From positions 1-29,230 of the forward strand of contig CAVAVT010000020.1 in assembly GCA_963592185.1 (NCBI GenBank): a stretch of 29,230 nucleotides of DNA, given 5' to 3'. Source of the stretch: CAVAVT01 sp963592185. GTDB taxonomy: Bacteria > Bacillota > Negativicutes > Selenomonadales > Selenomonadaceae. Shown here one piece after another: positions 14,907 to 23,129 of the stretch (the first letter of the stretch is position 1; every line of letters begins with the position of its first letter). The notes under the pieces are model-generated. The model worked only from the letters and a program-made list of their open reading frames with translations. It ran no database searches and had not been told where the DNA came from. A program made the position numbers and the translations under genes.

Positions 14907-16367
14907 CTAGTTTTTCTTAGAAAATTCCTGCTTTGCAGCCCTCCAAAAGGCATCAAGTTCCTCTGGTGAAAATGCCGTCCAATCCCCACCGTGATGCATA
15001 ACTTCATTTTCAACATAACGGAATCTTTGCATAAACTTGCAATTTGTCTGCATAAGACTTACTTCTGAATCCACCTTCAGGTACACCGCAAGACATACCA
15101 GGGAGAAAAGAACATCGCCAAATTCTTCCTGAATATGCTCCTGGTCACCTTCCTTCATGGCTTCCTTCAGCTCACTGACTTCCTCCTGAATCTTGTCCCA
15201 GATTCCCTGAACATCCTCCCAGTAGAAGCCGACCTTTTTAGCCTTTTTCACTATCTTCTGGGAAGTCATCAGCGCCGGAAGTCCCTTTGTAATGCCGTCA
15301 AGAACAGATACCCGGTCCTTTTTCTCAATTGCCTTAGCCTTTTCCCAGCTCATAAGTGCCGCCCCTGCATCAGATGCCTGCACATTGCCAAACACGTGGG
15401 GATGTCGTCTAACAAGCTTTTCTGTTACGCCGTCCACAACGTCCTGCATGGAAAAGTCCCCTGCCTCCTCGCTCATTCTGGCGTGGAAAACCACCTGCAG
15501 CAGAAGGTCCCCCAGCTCCTCGCAAAGAAGGTTTGCATCCTCAAGGTCTATTGCCTCCAATACCTCGTAGGTTTCCTCTATTAGGTTCTGCCTGATGCTC
15601 TTATGGGTCTGGGCAATATCCCAGGGACATCCCCCCGGCTCCCGAAGCTGGCGGATGATATCCACCAAGGGCTGCATGTCAAAAGTCTTAGCTTCCTCCT
15701 TTGCAGGAACATAAAGGCTGGTGAGATGGTCTATGTCATCCTGCCTATCCAGCTCGAAAAGGGGAATTTTCCTTATGCTTTCATCCTTCATTCCAAGGTT
15801 GTGGACGTACACCACCTCAAAATCATCCCCGTATACCTCCATGAGGCTGAGCTTCGTATCCGAAGCAATCTGCTGATTGTAGACCTGTGTCACAACAATG
15901 CCTGTGGGAAGGTCCGCCGGAAGCCTGTCAAAATCCTCCGCATCGATGATTGTAAGACCGTCAATTGGGTCAATGCCAAGACGGGTATAGAGAATTTCAA
16001 CAAAGCTCATTCCGGGAAGAATTTTAATGGGAACATTTTTCTCCTGAGCCAGATTACGGAGAAGCACAACGGTGCGCTCAGCCACCAGAGGACTTCCCGG
16101 AACCACATACACCAGTTCCTCCCCGGCTTCAGCCTTTTTCACCAAGTCCTCGGCGATGGCGGTGTAAAGAGCCTCAAAGCTCTCCGCCTCTTCATAAAAA
16201 CCATCGTAGGAACTGTATTTTATTCCTCTTTTTTTCAATTCAGCCACGGTGGGATGAATCTCCGTGCGGAGATAGAGATGCTCTGCTCCCTGCATCAGCT
16301 CCCAGCTTTCCATGGTTATCAGGCCGAAATCTCCGGGACCAAGACCTGTTACTGTTATATTTCCCAA
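14907..16367 (-). CDS. mazG: Tetrapyrrole methylase-MazG fusion protein (YabN type), nucleoside triphosphate pyrophosphohydrolase
   Basis: House-cleaning NTP pyrophosphatase fused to a tetrapyrrole (corrin/porphyrin) methylase-like domain, as in B. subtilis YabN. The 486 residues contain the N-terminal methylase-like domain (about 1-220: TVTGLGPGDFGLIT, YVVPGSPLVAERTV, ILPGMSFVE), then two MazG repeats. The first has GGCPWD, EETYE (264-268) and EELGD (283-287); the second has EEVSEL (395-400) and EEFGD (414-418). Both keep the acidic residues that bind magnesium. The start is a TTG at 16367 with AGGGGG 7 bases upstream. It begins 12 bases after the mfd stop, so the two are co-transcribed. The role of the methylase-like domain is unknown in the family. 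Confidence 0.95.
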   Translation of the reverse strand: MGNITVTGLGPGDFGLITMESWELMQGAEHLYLRTEIHPTVAELKKRGIKYSSYDGFYEEAESFEALYTAIAEDLVKKAEAGEELVYVVPGSPLVAERTVVLLRNLAQEKNVPIKILPGMSFVEILYTRLGIDPIDGLTIIDAEDFDRLPADLPTGIVVTQVYNQQIASDTKLSLMEVYGDDFEVVYVHNLGMKDESIRKIPLFELDRQDDIDHLTSLYVPAKEEAKTFDMQPLVDIIRQLREPGGCPWDIAQTHKSIRQNLIEETYEVLEAIDLEDANLLCEELGDLLLQVVFHARMSEEAGDFSMQDVVDGVTEKLVRRHPHVFGNVQASDAGAALMSWEKAKAIEKKDRVSVLDGITKGLPALMTSQKIVKKAKKVGFYWEDVQGIWDKIQEEVSELKEAMKEGDQEHIQEEFGDVLFSLVCLAVYLKVDSEVSLMQTNCKFMQRFRYVENEVMHHGGDWTAFSPEELDAFWRAAKQEFSKKN

Positions 16368-16379
16368 AATGCTTCCCCC

Positions 16380-19300
16380 TTACGCCTTTTTCACAGTCTG
16401 AGTTTTCTTTGTAGGCTGTGGAATTGGCTCTCCAGACAGTATCATCATTATTCTAAGCACAATACCTGTAATATTCTTCTTATGCTGCTTTGCCAGCCGT
16501 ATTCTCATTCCCTGGCTTGGCAGCACCTTTACAGCGGAGCCTAAAAGCCCTCTCAGCTTTATAAATGCCTCCGGCTTGAAATCCGGATTTGGACCAAAGG
16601 TTATTTCCATAAAATCCGCTTTCTCTATTATAGCGCTTACCCCCAGATTCCTTGCATAATTTTTTATCCGGGCAATCTGCAGGAGGGTCATAACAGGCTT
16701 TGTCGGCTCCCCAAAACGGTCAATAAGCTCATCCAGTATTCCTGGAATCTCGTCATTTTTCCTGATGGCAGCAATTCTCTGGTAGATTTCTATTTTGTGC
16801 ATTGCATCGGAAATATATCCGCCATCCAGATATGCCTCTGTTTCAAGCTCAATTACCGGCTCCTGTATCTCCTTCACCGGCTCGCCGGTCTTAAGGGACT
16901 GAACAGCCTCCTCAAGGAGCTTGCAGTACATTTCAAAGCCCACTCCGGCAATATGTCCATGCTGCTGGGACCCAAGGAGATTTCCGGCTCCTCTTATTTC
17001 AAGATCCCTCATGGCTATCTTAAATCCGGCTCCAAGCTCCGCAAATTCCTTAATGGCCTGAAGTCTCTTCTCTGCGGTTTCTGTAAGTACCTTGTCCGCC
17101 TGATAGACGAAGTAGGCAAAAGCCATGCGTTTTGAGCGTCCCACACGGCCCCTCATCTGATAAAGCTGGGAAAGGCCGAAATGGTCCGCATCGTAAATAA
17201 TAATTGTGTTGGCATTGGAAACATCCAGTCCGTTTTCCACAATACTGGTGGCAAGAAGTATATCATACTCTCCTTGGTAAAAATCCACCATTACCCTCTC
17301 CAGCACTTCCTCTGGCATCTGTCCATGGGCGGTCTGGATTCTCGCCTCAGGTACCAGTTCATTTATGTACTGTCTTATCTTGTCGATGGTTTCAACACGG
17401 TTGTATACGAAGTAAATCTGTCCTCCACGCTTCATTTCCTTCCGAATGGCATTTTTCAAAATCCCGGCATTGTTTTCCACCACATAGGTCTGTACAGGGA
17501 AACGCTCCGCCGGAGGAGTTTCAATAATGCTCATATCTCTGGCTCCAACCAGCGACATGTGAAGGGTCCTTGGTATTGGCGTTGCACTGAGGGTCAGCAC
17601 GTCCACACCTGTGGACAGGGTCTTTATTTTTTCCTTCTGCTTTACCCCGAAGCGCTGTTCCTCATCCACAATCAGAAGCCCCAAATCCTTGAAGCTTACC
17701 TTTTTCTGATTGAGAATTGCGTGGGTTCCTATGAGGATATCCACCTTGCCAGCAGCCACAGCCTCCATGGTCTGCTTCTGCTCCTTTGCCGTTCTGAAAC
17801 GGCTGATAACATCTATGGTTGGACCGAAATTCAAAAATCTATTGGAAAAGGTCTGATAGTGCTGCTGCGCCAAAACTGTAGTTGGAACCAGCACCGCAAC
17901 CTGCTTTCCATCCATAACAGCCTTAAATGCTGCACGGATTGCAACTTCGGTTTTTCCAAACCCTACATCGCCGCAGACCAGTCTGTCCATTGGAAGGGGC
18001 TTTTCCATATCCTCTTTTACTGCACGGATTGCCACCAGCTGGTCCATGGTTTCCTCATAGGGGAAGGAATCCTCAAACTCCTTCTGCCAGGTGGTGTCAG
18101 GTGAAAAGGCAAATCCCTTGGCATTTTGACGCTTTGCGTAAAGCTCAATAAGCTCCTTGGCAATGTCCTCCACAGAGGCTCTCGCCCTCGCCTTTGCCTT
18201 TGCCCATTCGGTGCCGCCCATACGGTGAAGCCGTGGAATCTCTCCTTCGGCTCCAATGTATTTCTGCAGCAGGTGGACCTGATCCGTGGGAACGAAAAGC
18301 TTGTCGTCTCCGCCGTACTGGATATGGAGATAATCCTTGTGTATCCCAGCCACCTCAAGGGTTTTAACCCCAAGATACTTTCCTATACCATGGTTTACAT
18401 GAACCACATAGTCCCCGGGCTTTATATCCCTGAAATGGGATATTTTCTCCCCCTGGTCACTGGAAGCAGCAATTCTCTTTTTCTGCCGTCCGAAAATATC
18501 CTTCTCTGTGATAACCACAAGACCGGCACCTGGGATTTCAAAGCCGTTGGTGAGCACGCTTCCCCAGGATATTGATACAATTCCCTTGCGCAGGGGACTC
18601 TTAAAATCAAATAGTGTTGAAGCGATTCTTTCTCTGCCGAAAAATTCCCTGAGGGAATTTGCCTTTGTTTCATCTCCTGTCAGTATGAGAACAGCATTTT
18701 CACTTTGGAGCATTCCCCGTGCCTCGGAGGCAAGCATGTCCATTTGCCGCTGAAAGGGTGCTACAGCCTTTGCCACAATGCTTACCAGCTCCTGAGGCTC
18801 CGCATTGTGAAGCTTCTGCAGCATCAGGGATATAAACAGCACATTCTTTTTTGCCGCTGCATCGGTCATATCCTCCCAGCTGAAAATGTCCGATTTTATC
18901 TCAGGATTTTCCTTTACCAGCTTAATTATTTCTTCTCGGATGCGCATGGGTTCATCAAACACCACGCAGCTGGGCTCCGGTAGATATGAAATCACCGGCT
19001 CCGGCTTTCCGTCAGCATCCATTACAGAGAGGGGCATAATTACGCAGGAATCCACATTTCTGATTGACCTTTGGGTCATTAAATCAAATTCTCTTAGGGA
19101 ATCGATTTCATCATCAAAAAATTCTATACGTATTGGAACCAGCGAGTTAATGGGGAAAATATCCACTATGCCGCCACGGGAGCTAAACTGGCCTATTCGT
19201 TCCACCTGATCCACATGCTCGTAGCCTAATTTTACCAGCTGCTCAGCAAAAAGCTCCCTTTCAAGGACAGCTCCCAGCTCAGGCTTCAGGCTCATCCTTG

Positions 19301-19718
19301 TGAAATCCTGACGGGATATTCCCTTCTGCACCGCCGCATCCGCCTTGGCAAGGACGATAATTTTTTCATTTCTCAGGAGCCGTCCCAGCACATCCATGCG
19401 CCGGGCCATAAGTTCCACGCCCTTTGCCGCCGCTGCGATTTCCTGCATGTCCACCTCGGGAAGTTCCAGTATGGGAACTCCCGGCAGCAGTCCCTGAAGA
19501 TTCTCTCTCCACTCCGAAAGAGTCTCCCTGTTGTGGGTTATAATCAGCGTTGCCTTGGGATTTCCAGCGTAAGCCGCAGCCAGCACAGCATGTTTCTGCG
19601 CCCCGGACAGGCCGTAAATCAGGCTTTGAGATTTTTTCTTGTCGTAGCATTCACAGGCTCTTTGTACCGCAGCATCCTGCCTCAGCACGGTAAAAAGAGC
19701 GCTCATTTTTTCACACAT
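16380..19718 (-). CDS. mfd: Transcription-repair coupling factor
   Basis: Displaces RNA polymerase stalled at DNA lesions and recruits UvrA. The 1112 residues are in order: UvrB-like N-terminal region (about 1-330, with RGGIVDIFPIN near 181-191), RNA-polymerase-binding CarD-like domain (about 430-495: KPGDYVVHVNHGIGKYLGV), RecG-like helicase with Walker A GDVGFGKT (583-590), DEEQ (685-688), TLSATPIPRTL and QMRGRVGRS, and the C-terminal TRCF domain. The ATG at 19718 has a weak GGTGAT site. A second ATG at 19706 lacks one. It lies downstream of the response regulator's terminator and is followed by mazG. Length and motifs are complete. Confidence 0.97.
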   Translation of the reverse strand: MCEKMSALFTVLRQDAAVQRACECYDKKKSQSLIYGLSGAQKHAVLAAAYAGNPKATLIITHNRETLSEWRENLQGLLPGVPILELPEVDMQEIAAAAKGVELMARRMDVLGRLLRNEKIIVLAKADAAVQKGISRQDFTRMSLKPELGAVLERELFAEQLVKLGYEHVDQVERIGQFSSRGGIVDIFPINSLVPIRIEFFDDEIDSLREFDLMTQRSIRNVDSCVIMPLSVMDADGKPEPVISYLPEPSCVVFDEPMRIREEIIKLVKENPEIKSDIFSWEDMTDAAAKKNVLFISLMLQKLHNAEPQELVSIVAKAVAPFQRQMDMLASEARGMLQSENAVLILTGDETKANSLREFFGRERIASTLFDFKSPLRKGIVSISWGSVLTNGFEIPGAGLVVITEKDIFGRQKKRIAASSDQGEKISHFRDIKPGDYVVHVNHGIGKYLGVKTLEVAGIHKDYLHIQYGGDDKLFVPTDQVHLLQKYIGAEGEIPRLHRMGGTEWAKAKARARASVEDIAKELIELYAKRQNAKGFAFSPDTTWQKEFEDSFPYEETMDQLVAIRAVKEDMEKPLPMDRLVCGDVGFGKTEVAIRAAFKAVMDGKQVAVLVPTTVLAQQHYQTFSNRFLNFGPTIDVISRFRTAKEQKQTMEAVAAGKVDILIGTHAILNQKKVSFKDLGLLIVDEEQRFGVKQKEKIKTLSTGVDVLTLSATPIPRTLHMSLVGARDMSIIETPPAERFPVQTYVVENNAGILKNAIRKEMKRGGQIYFVYNRVETIDKIRQYINELVPEARIQTAHGQMPEEVLERVMVDFYQGEYDILLATSIVENGLDVSNANTIIIYDADHFGLSQLYQMRGRVGRSKRMAFAYFVYQADKVLTETAEKRLQAIKEFAELGAGFKIAMRDLEIRGAGNLLGSQQHGHIAGVGFEMYCKLLEEAVQSLKTGEPVKEIQEPVIELETEAYLDGGYISDAMHKIEIYQRIAAIRKNDEIPGILDELIDRFGEPTKPVMTLLQIARIKNYARNLGVSAIIEKADFMEITFGPNPDFKPEAFIKLRGLLGSAVKVLPSQGMRIRLAKQHKKNITGIVLRIMMILSGEPIPQPTKKTQTVKKA

Positions 19719-19755
19719 CAGATCACCATAAATTTCATTTTAGTTACACCAAAAG

Positions 19756-19783
19756 GGGACTGCCGGCTTTCGCCGATAGTCCC
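19756..19783 (-). terminator. Terminator of the sensor operon (binding protein-kinase-regulator)
   Basis: Arms GGGACT (19756-19761) and AGTCCC (19778-19783) with an inner CGGC/GCCG pairing form a two-part hairpin. It lies 22 bases beyond the response-regulator stop and is followed by a short T-run on the minus strand. It separates the sensor operon from mfd. Confidence 0.75.
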
Positions 19784-19805
19784 TTGTTTGCATATTTTCC
19801 TATGG

Positions 19806-20441
19806 TCAGTTCAAAATATTATGCCGCAGGGCATAATCCACCAGCTCAGATTTCTGGGTGCAGCCCAATTTCTGCATCATTCTGGTTTTGTAGGTGGAAA
19901 CAGTTTTTATAGATATAAATAATTTTTCTGCAATGACGGACAGGGAGTATCCATGAACCAGAAGAGCCAGTACCTCACGCTCACGGTCTGAAAGCTCTGC
20001 TGTATCCTGCGGCTCATTTATAAAGCTGTCGATGAGCACATGGGCTTCCTTTTCACCAAGGTATCTTCCGCCTTCAGCAACGGTGCGCAGTGCCTTGAAA
20101 AGCTCCTCGTCCAGAGAGTCCTTGCAAAGGTAGCCATTAGCTCCCTGCATCATTACCTCTTTTATATACTGCTGTTCGCTGTACATTGTAAGGATTAAAA
20201 TTTTAACAGGGTTTCTTCTGCTTCTTATTTCCTTCAGACATTCCATACCGCCCATTACCGGCATGGATAAATCCAGCAGGATAACATCAACGTCAGTTTT
20301 GTCCAAAAGGTCAAGAACTTCCTTGCCGTTGGATGCCTCTCCCACAACCTTGAAATCCTCCTGGGAGGACAGCAGCAGCTTCAGACCGGTCCGAAGTACC
20401 CGATGGTCGTCAGCAAGTAAGATTTTTAAAGTATCACCCAT
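19806..20441 (-). CDS. NarL/FixJ (UhpA)-type response regulator
   Basis: DNA-binding response regulator of 211 residues. Receiver domain: acidic pair Asp11-Asp12 (LLADDH), phospho-acceptor Asp57 (ILLDLSMP), switch residue Thr in ILTMY, and Lys in LCKDS. The C-terminal LuxR-type helix-turn-helix is LSDREREVLALLVHGYSLSVIAEKLFISIKTVSTYKTRMMQKL. Start at 20441 (MGDTLK), with AAGGAGA inside the kinase gene's 3' end; the two genes are one base apart, so they are translationally coupled. The partner is surely the adjacent HisKA_3-type kinase. The likely target is the antiporter gene at 23130-24479 and perhaps its own operon; this is inference from context. Confidence 0.93.
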   Translation of the reverse strand: MGDTLKILLADDHRVLRTGLKLLLSSQEDFKVVGEASNGKEVLDLLDKTDVDVILLDLSMPVMGGMECLKEIRSRRNPVKILILTMYSEQQYIKEVMMQGANGYLCKDSLDEELFKALRTVAEGGRYLGEKEAHVLIDSFINEPQDTAELSDREREVLALLVHGYSLSVIAEKLFISIKTVSTYKTRMMQKLGCTQKSELVDYALRHNILN

Positions 20442-20442
20442 A

Positions 20443-21936
20443 TTAATTACTCTCCTTATCTTCCATAACCCGTTCCTGCTGGTCTGGATTATTTTCATGT
20501 ACATTGAAGTTTATTTTTTCTTCGTTTTCAATATCCGAAAGGGGAATCACTACCGCTATTCCCGTACCACGGCCCGGACCGCCTTCTATATGGAATACGC
20601 CGTTTAGAAGCTCCACACGCTCCCTCATGCTCACCAGACCCAGATGTCTGTTTTGCTTTGCGGTTTCCGCCTTTTCCTTGTCAAAGCCCACACCGTTGTC
20701 TCTAATGGTCATCCTAAGGCTGCGGCCCTTTACATGAATCTTAATATCCGCATGGTCGGCGCCAGAGTGCTTGGCTATATTGGTAAGGGCTTCCTGCAAT
20801 GTGCGGTAGCAGATAAGCGCCTCATTCCTGGGAACTCTGTCAAAATTCCCCTGAAGGTCCAAATCCACAGTTATATTTTGCGTTTCCCTATATGTATCAA
20901 CGAATTTTTCTATCGAAACCTTAAGTCCCAAATCCTCAAGCATTGGAGGATGTAGATCCAAAGCCAGCCTTCTCAGCCCCTCCAGTGTAATCTGGGTAAG
21001 TGACCTGACTTCCTTCAAAAATTCTCTCTGCTCATCTGTGGTAAGCTTGTCCTGCAAAAGTCTCAGGTATGCCAAAATGGATACCATGGACTGGCCGGTT
21101 TCATCATGAAGCTCGCTGGAGATTCTCCGGCGCTCATCCTCCCGGGCTGTAAACATCTGATTAATGAGCCAGATTCTTGATTTTTCCTTTTTCTCCAGCG
21201 CCTGCACAAGCTTGAAATTTTCCTGCTCCTTGTTCTGGAGTTTTTCTATCATGTCATTAAACGCCATGCCCATACGGCCCACATCATCGGTGGTCCGCAC
21301 CGGTATGCGCACATCATAATCTCCAGTTCCAAGCTTTCTTACAGCTATTGCCATGCGGCGGATAGGCTGCAGATAGTTCCAGGCGTATCTGGTTGCCATA
21401 ATTGAAGCAACTATACAGATGAAAAGCATTAGAACCAGTATCTGTATAAGACGTTCCTGCATTCTCTGGGTCATCTGCTTTTCAGACATTCCCACCCGGA
21501 GAGAGCCTACAATACCATCATCTATGGGGTACATTACCTCACGGATACGACCTTCATTACTGGAAAATGAAACGGTATCTATCTTTTTGCCGGAAACAGC
21601 TTTTCTGAACTTGGGCAGTCCCTCCGGCAGCCCATCGGAAAATGTGCTTGTCAGTATGCTGCCATCAGGGTAGGACACAATAATGTATCTAATCTGATCA
21701 TTGGAGTTCTTAGTTTTCATCAAATGGTCAGATATGGCAAATTTGTCATCCACAAGAATATCATTACTAAGTATGGCACCAAGGGATATTGCTACCTCGT
21801 GGCCCATGCTGTCCAGTTCCTCCTCAAGAAACTGGCTTGTGGTATACATGACCAGACTTCCCATGAAAAGACCCAAAATGAATATAGTACCAACTATGAG
21901 TATATTAAAGCGTAGGTATAAACTATTGTTATTCAT
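20443..21936 (-). CDS. Sensor histidine kinase, NarX/UhpB type (HisKA_3)
   Basis: Inner-membrane sensor kinase of 497 residues. Transmembrane segments at about 9-31 and 163-183 enclose an extracytoplasmic domain of about 130 residues that I cannot assign to a known fold. A HAMP domain follows (about 185-237, LQPIRRMAIAVRKLGTGDY...DDVGRMGMAFNDMI). The HisKA_3 dimerisation segment is RRRISSELHDETGQSM with phospho-acceptor His277. The ATPase has N-box EALTNIAKHS (382-391) and DNGVGF (413-418), with GLVSMRERV. The ATG lies 6 bases after the stop of the binding-protein gene and 1 base separates its stop from the regulator. The domain between the membrane segments probably docks the lipoprotein sensor encoded upstream. 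Confidence 0.93.
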   Translation of the reverse strand: MNNNSLYLRFNILIVGTIFILGLFMGSLVMYTTSQFLEEELDSMGHEVAISLGAILSNDILVDDKFAISDHLMKTKNSNDQIRYIIVSYPDGSILTSTFSDGLPEGLPKFRKAVSGKKIDTVSFSSNEGRIREVMYPIDDGIVGSLRVGMSEKQMTQRMQERLIQILVLMLFICIVASIMATRYAWNYLQPIRRMAIAVRKLGTGDYDVRIPVRTTDDVGRMGMAFNDMIEKLQNKEQENFKLVQALEKKEKSRIWLINQMFTAREDERRRISSELHDETGQSMVSILAYLRLLQDKLTTDEQREFLKEVRSLTQITLEGLRRLALDLHPPMLEDLGLKVSIEKFVDTYRETQNITVDLDLQGNFDRVPRNEALICYRTLQEALTNIAKHSGADHADIKIHVKGRSLRMTIRDNGVGFDKEKAETAKQNRHLGLVSMRERVELLNGVFHIEGGPGRGTGIAVVIPLSDIENEEKINFNVHENNPDQQERVMEDKESN

Positions 21937-21942
21937 AGCGCA

Positions 21943-22890
21943 TCAATTCCCCTCATAGCTGTACAAACGGCGGTATTTTTCTCTGAGAGGACTGTACATC
22001 TCCGGCTTTGGAGGGATAAACCTGTCTATTACCACCTTTTTCATAGCTGGACGAAGCTCCTGCACAGAAGACATCTTGTAAAAGACATTTCTTATTTGAT
22101 TTTTTTCTGATTCAGGCATATTGCTTCGTATAACCACCGGCCCTGTGGGGGCTTCCTGCAATACAGCAACCACTTTTACCTTATTCGCCAATTCAGGATT
22201 TTTGCTGACAGCAAAGTCATATATCTGGCTGTCAACACTGGCAGCGTCCGCCAGATGGTTTGCCACAGCCCAAATAGACTTATCATGATTGTAAGTAAAA
22301 AAACAGCGTTTAAAAAAAGCTTCAACGGTAGTATGCCTGTCAAGCAGTTCAAAATCAATGGCAATTTTTCCCGAATAGCTTATTGGGTCCGTAAAGGCAA
22401 AGACCTTCCCTTGCAAATCATCCAAAGTCGTGGCGTTACTGCCAGCTGGAGCAATCAGGTATGTACGGTACATTGTGGTTCCATTGGTCTGAACCATGGC
22501 AAGAAGCTCGATGGGCTGCATTCCCTTGTAGGCAGAATAGGCTCCTGTAGAGAAAAATGCAACGTCCGCATCTCCGCCAGCCATGAGCATATTAAGCTCC
22601 TCATAGGTCCTGCGCTGCAAAACAATGGCTGGGCGTTTCAGTTCCTTGGATATGTAATCCACAAGCTGCTGGTAAGCTTCCCTTGTTTCCTGCGGAGACA
22701 TAACAGAAGCAAAAGCCACACGCAGGGGTGTTGCTCCATTATCAGCTGTATTTGTTTCTGTTGATGTATCCTCTGTCTGTGTCTTTGAAAAATCTATATG
22801 GCCCTGAATATGTTCACAGCCAGCAGAAAGCAGTGCCATCATCAGCACCAGACACATAAGAAGGAAGGATACTCCCCTGCGCATCTTCAT
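21943..22890 (-). CDS. PhnD-like phosphate/phosphonate-type substrate-binding lipoprotein
   Basis: Periplasmic-binding-protein fold of 315 residues, of the phosphate/phosphite/phosphonate (PhnD) type. The N-terminus is a lipoprotein signal (basic MKMRRG, hydrophobic core, lipobox LSAGC with lipidated Cys25). A Thr/Glu/Asn-rich linker follows, then LRVAFASVMSPQETREAYQQLVDYISKEL, typical of the family, MLMAGGDADVAFFSTGAYSAY, and LDDLQGKVFAFTDPISYSGK. Start 22890 has GGGGAGA upstream. It is the first gene of the operon with a kinase and regulator and has no ABC permease or ATPase beside it. It therefore probably senses rather than imports, like HptA of Staphylococcus or TorT. The ligand is probably a phosphorylated compound, but that is inference. 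Confidence 0.85.
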   Translation of the reverse strand: MKMRRGVSFLLMCLVLMMALLSAGCEHIQGHIDFSKTQTEDTSTETNTADNGATPLRVAFASVMSPQETREAYQQLVDYISKELKRPAIVLQRRTYEELNMLMAGGDADVAFFSTGAYSAYKGMQPIELLAMVQTNGTTMYRTYLIAPAGSNATTLDDLQGKVFAFTDPISYSGKIAIDFELLDRHTTVEAFFKRCFFTYNHDKSIWAVANHLADAASVDSQIYDFAVSKNPELANKVKVVAVLQEAPTGPVVIRSNMPESEKNQIRNVFYKMSSVQELRPAMKKVVIDRFIPPKPEMYSPLREKYRRLYSYEGN

Positions 22891-22960
22891 AAAATCTCCC
22901 CACACACTGATATTTTCACGTCAACCACTGAATTATGGTCAGATAACACCATTATCTATA

Positions 22961-22990
22961 ATTATAACGCCATTGTTCAAGTTTTTTCAA
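22961..22990 (-). promoter_or_regulatory. Promoter of the sensor operon
   Basis: On the minus strand TTGAAA (22985-22990) and a perfect TATAAT (22961-22966) are 18 bases apart. A start near 22954 leaves a leader of about 64 bases before the binding-protein ATG. The -35 box overlaps an inverted repeat (22987-23010). Confidence 0.6.
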
Positions 22991-23010
22991 CGTAAAACAT
23001 TCCACGTTGA
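22987..23010. repeat. Inverted repeat overlapping the sensor-operon -35 box (candidate operator)
   Basis: Perfect 7-base arms TCAACGT (22987-22993) and ACGTTGA (23004-23010) with a 10-base spacer. The centre lies about 45 bases upstream of the predicted start, a position used by both activators and repressors. The cognate protein is unknown. Confidence 0.45.
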
Positions 23011-23039
23011 TATATAGCTAAATTCCCCCAAAAAGGGGG

Positions 23040-23069
23040 AAGGCGCCATATCCTAAGATATGACGCCTT
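23040..23069 (-). terminator. Terminator of the antiporter gene
   Basis: Arms AAGGCG (23040-23045) and CGCCTT (23064-23069) and inner CATATC/GATATG pair fully apart from one C/A mismatch; loop 4 bases. On the minus strand it runs straight into a second small palindrome (CCCCC-T5-GGGGG at 23025-23039), so the T-run sits in the loop of that second hairpin. Confidence 0.75.
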
Positions 23070-23129
23070 ATTCAAAAATGCATATTTCAGATATACTGCA
23101 TAGCAGCACATCAAATACAACTAAGACTA

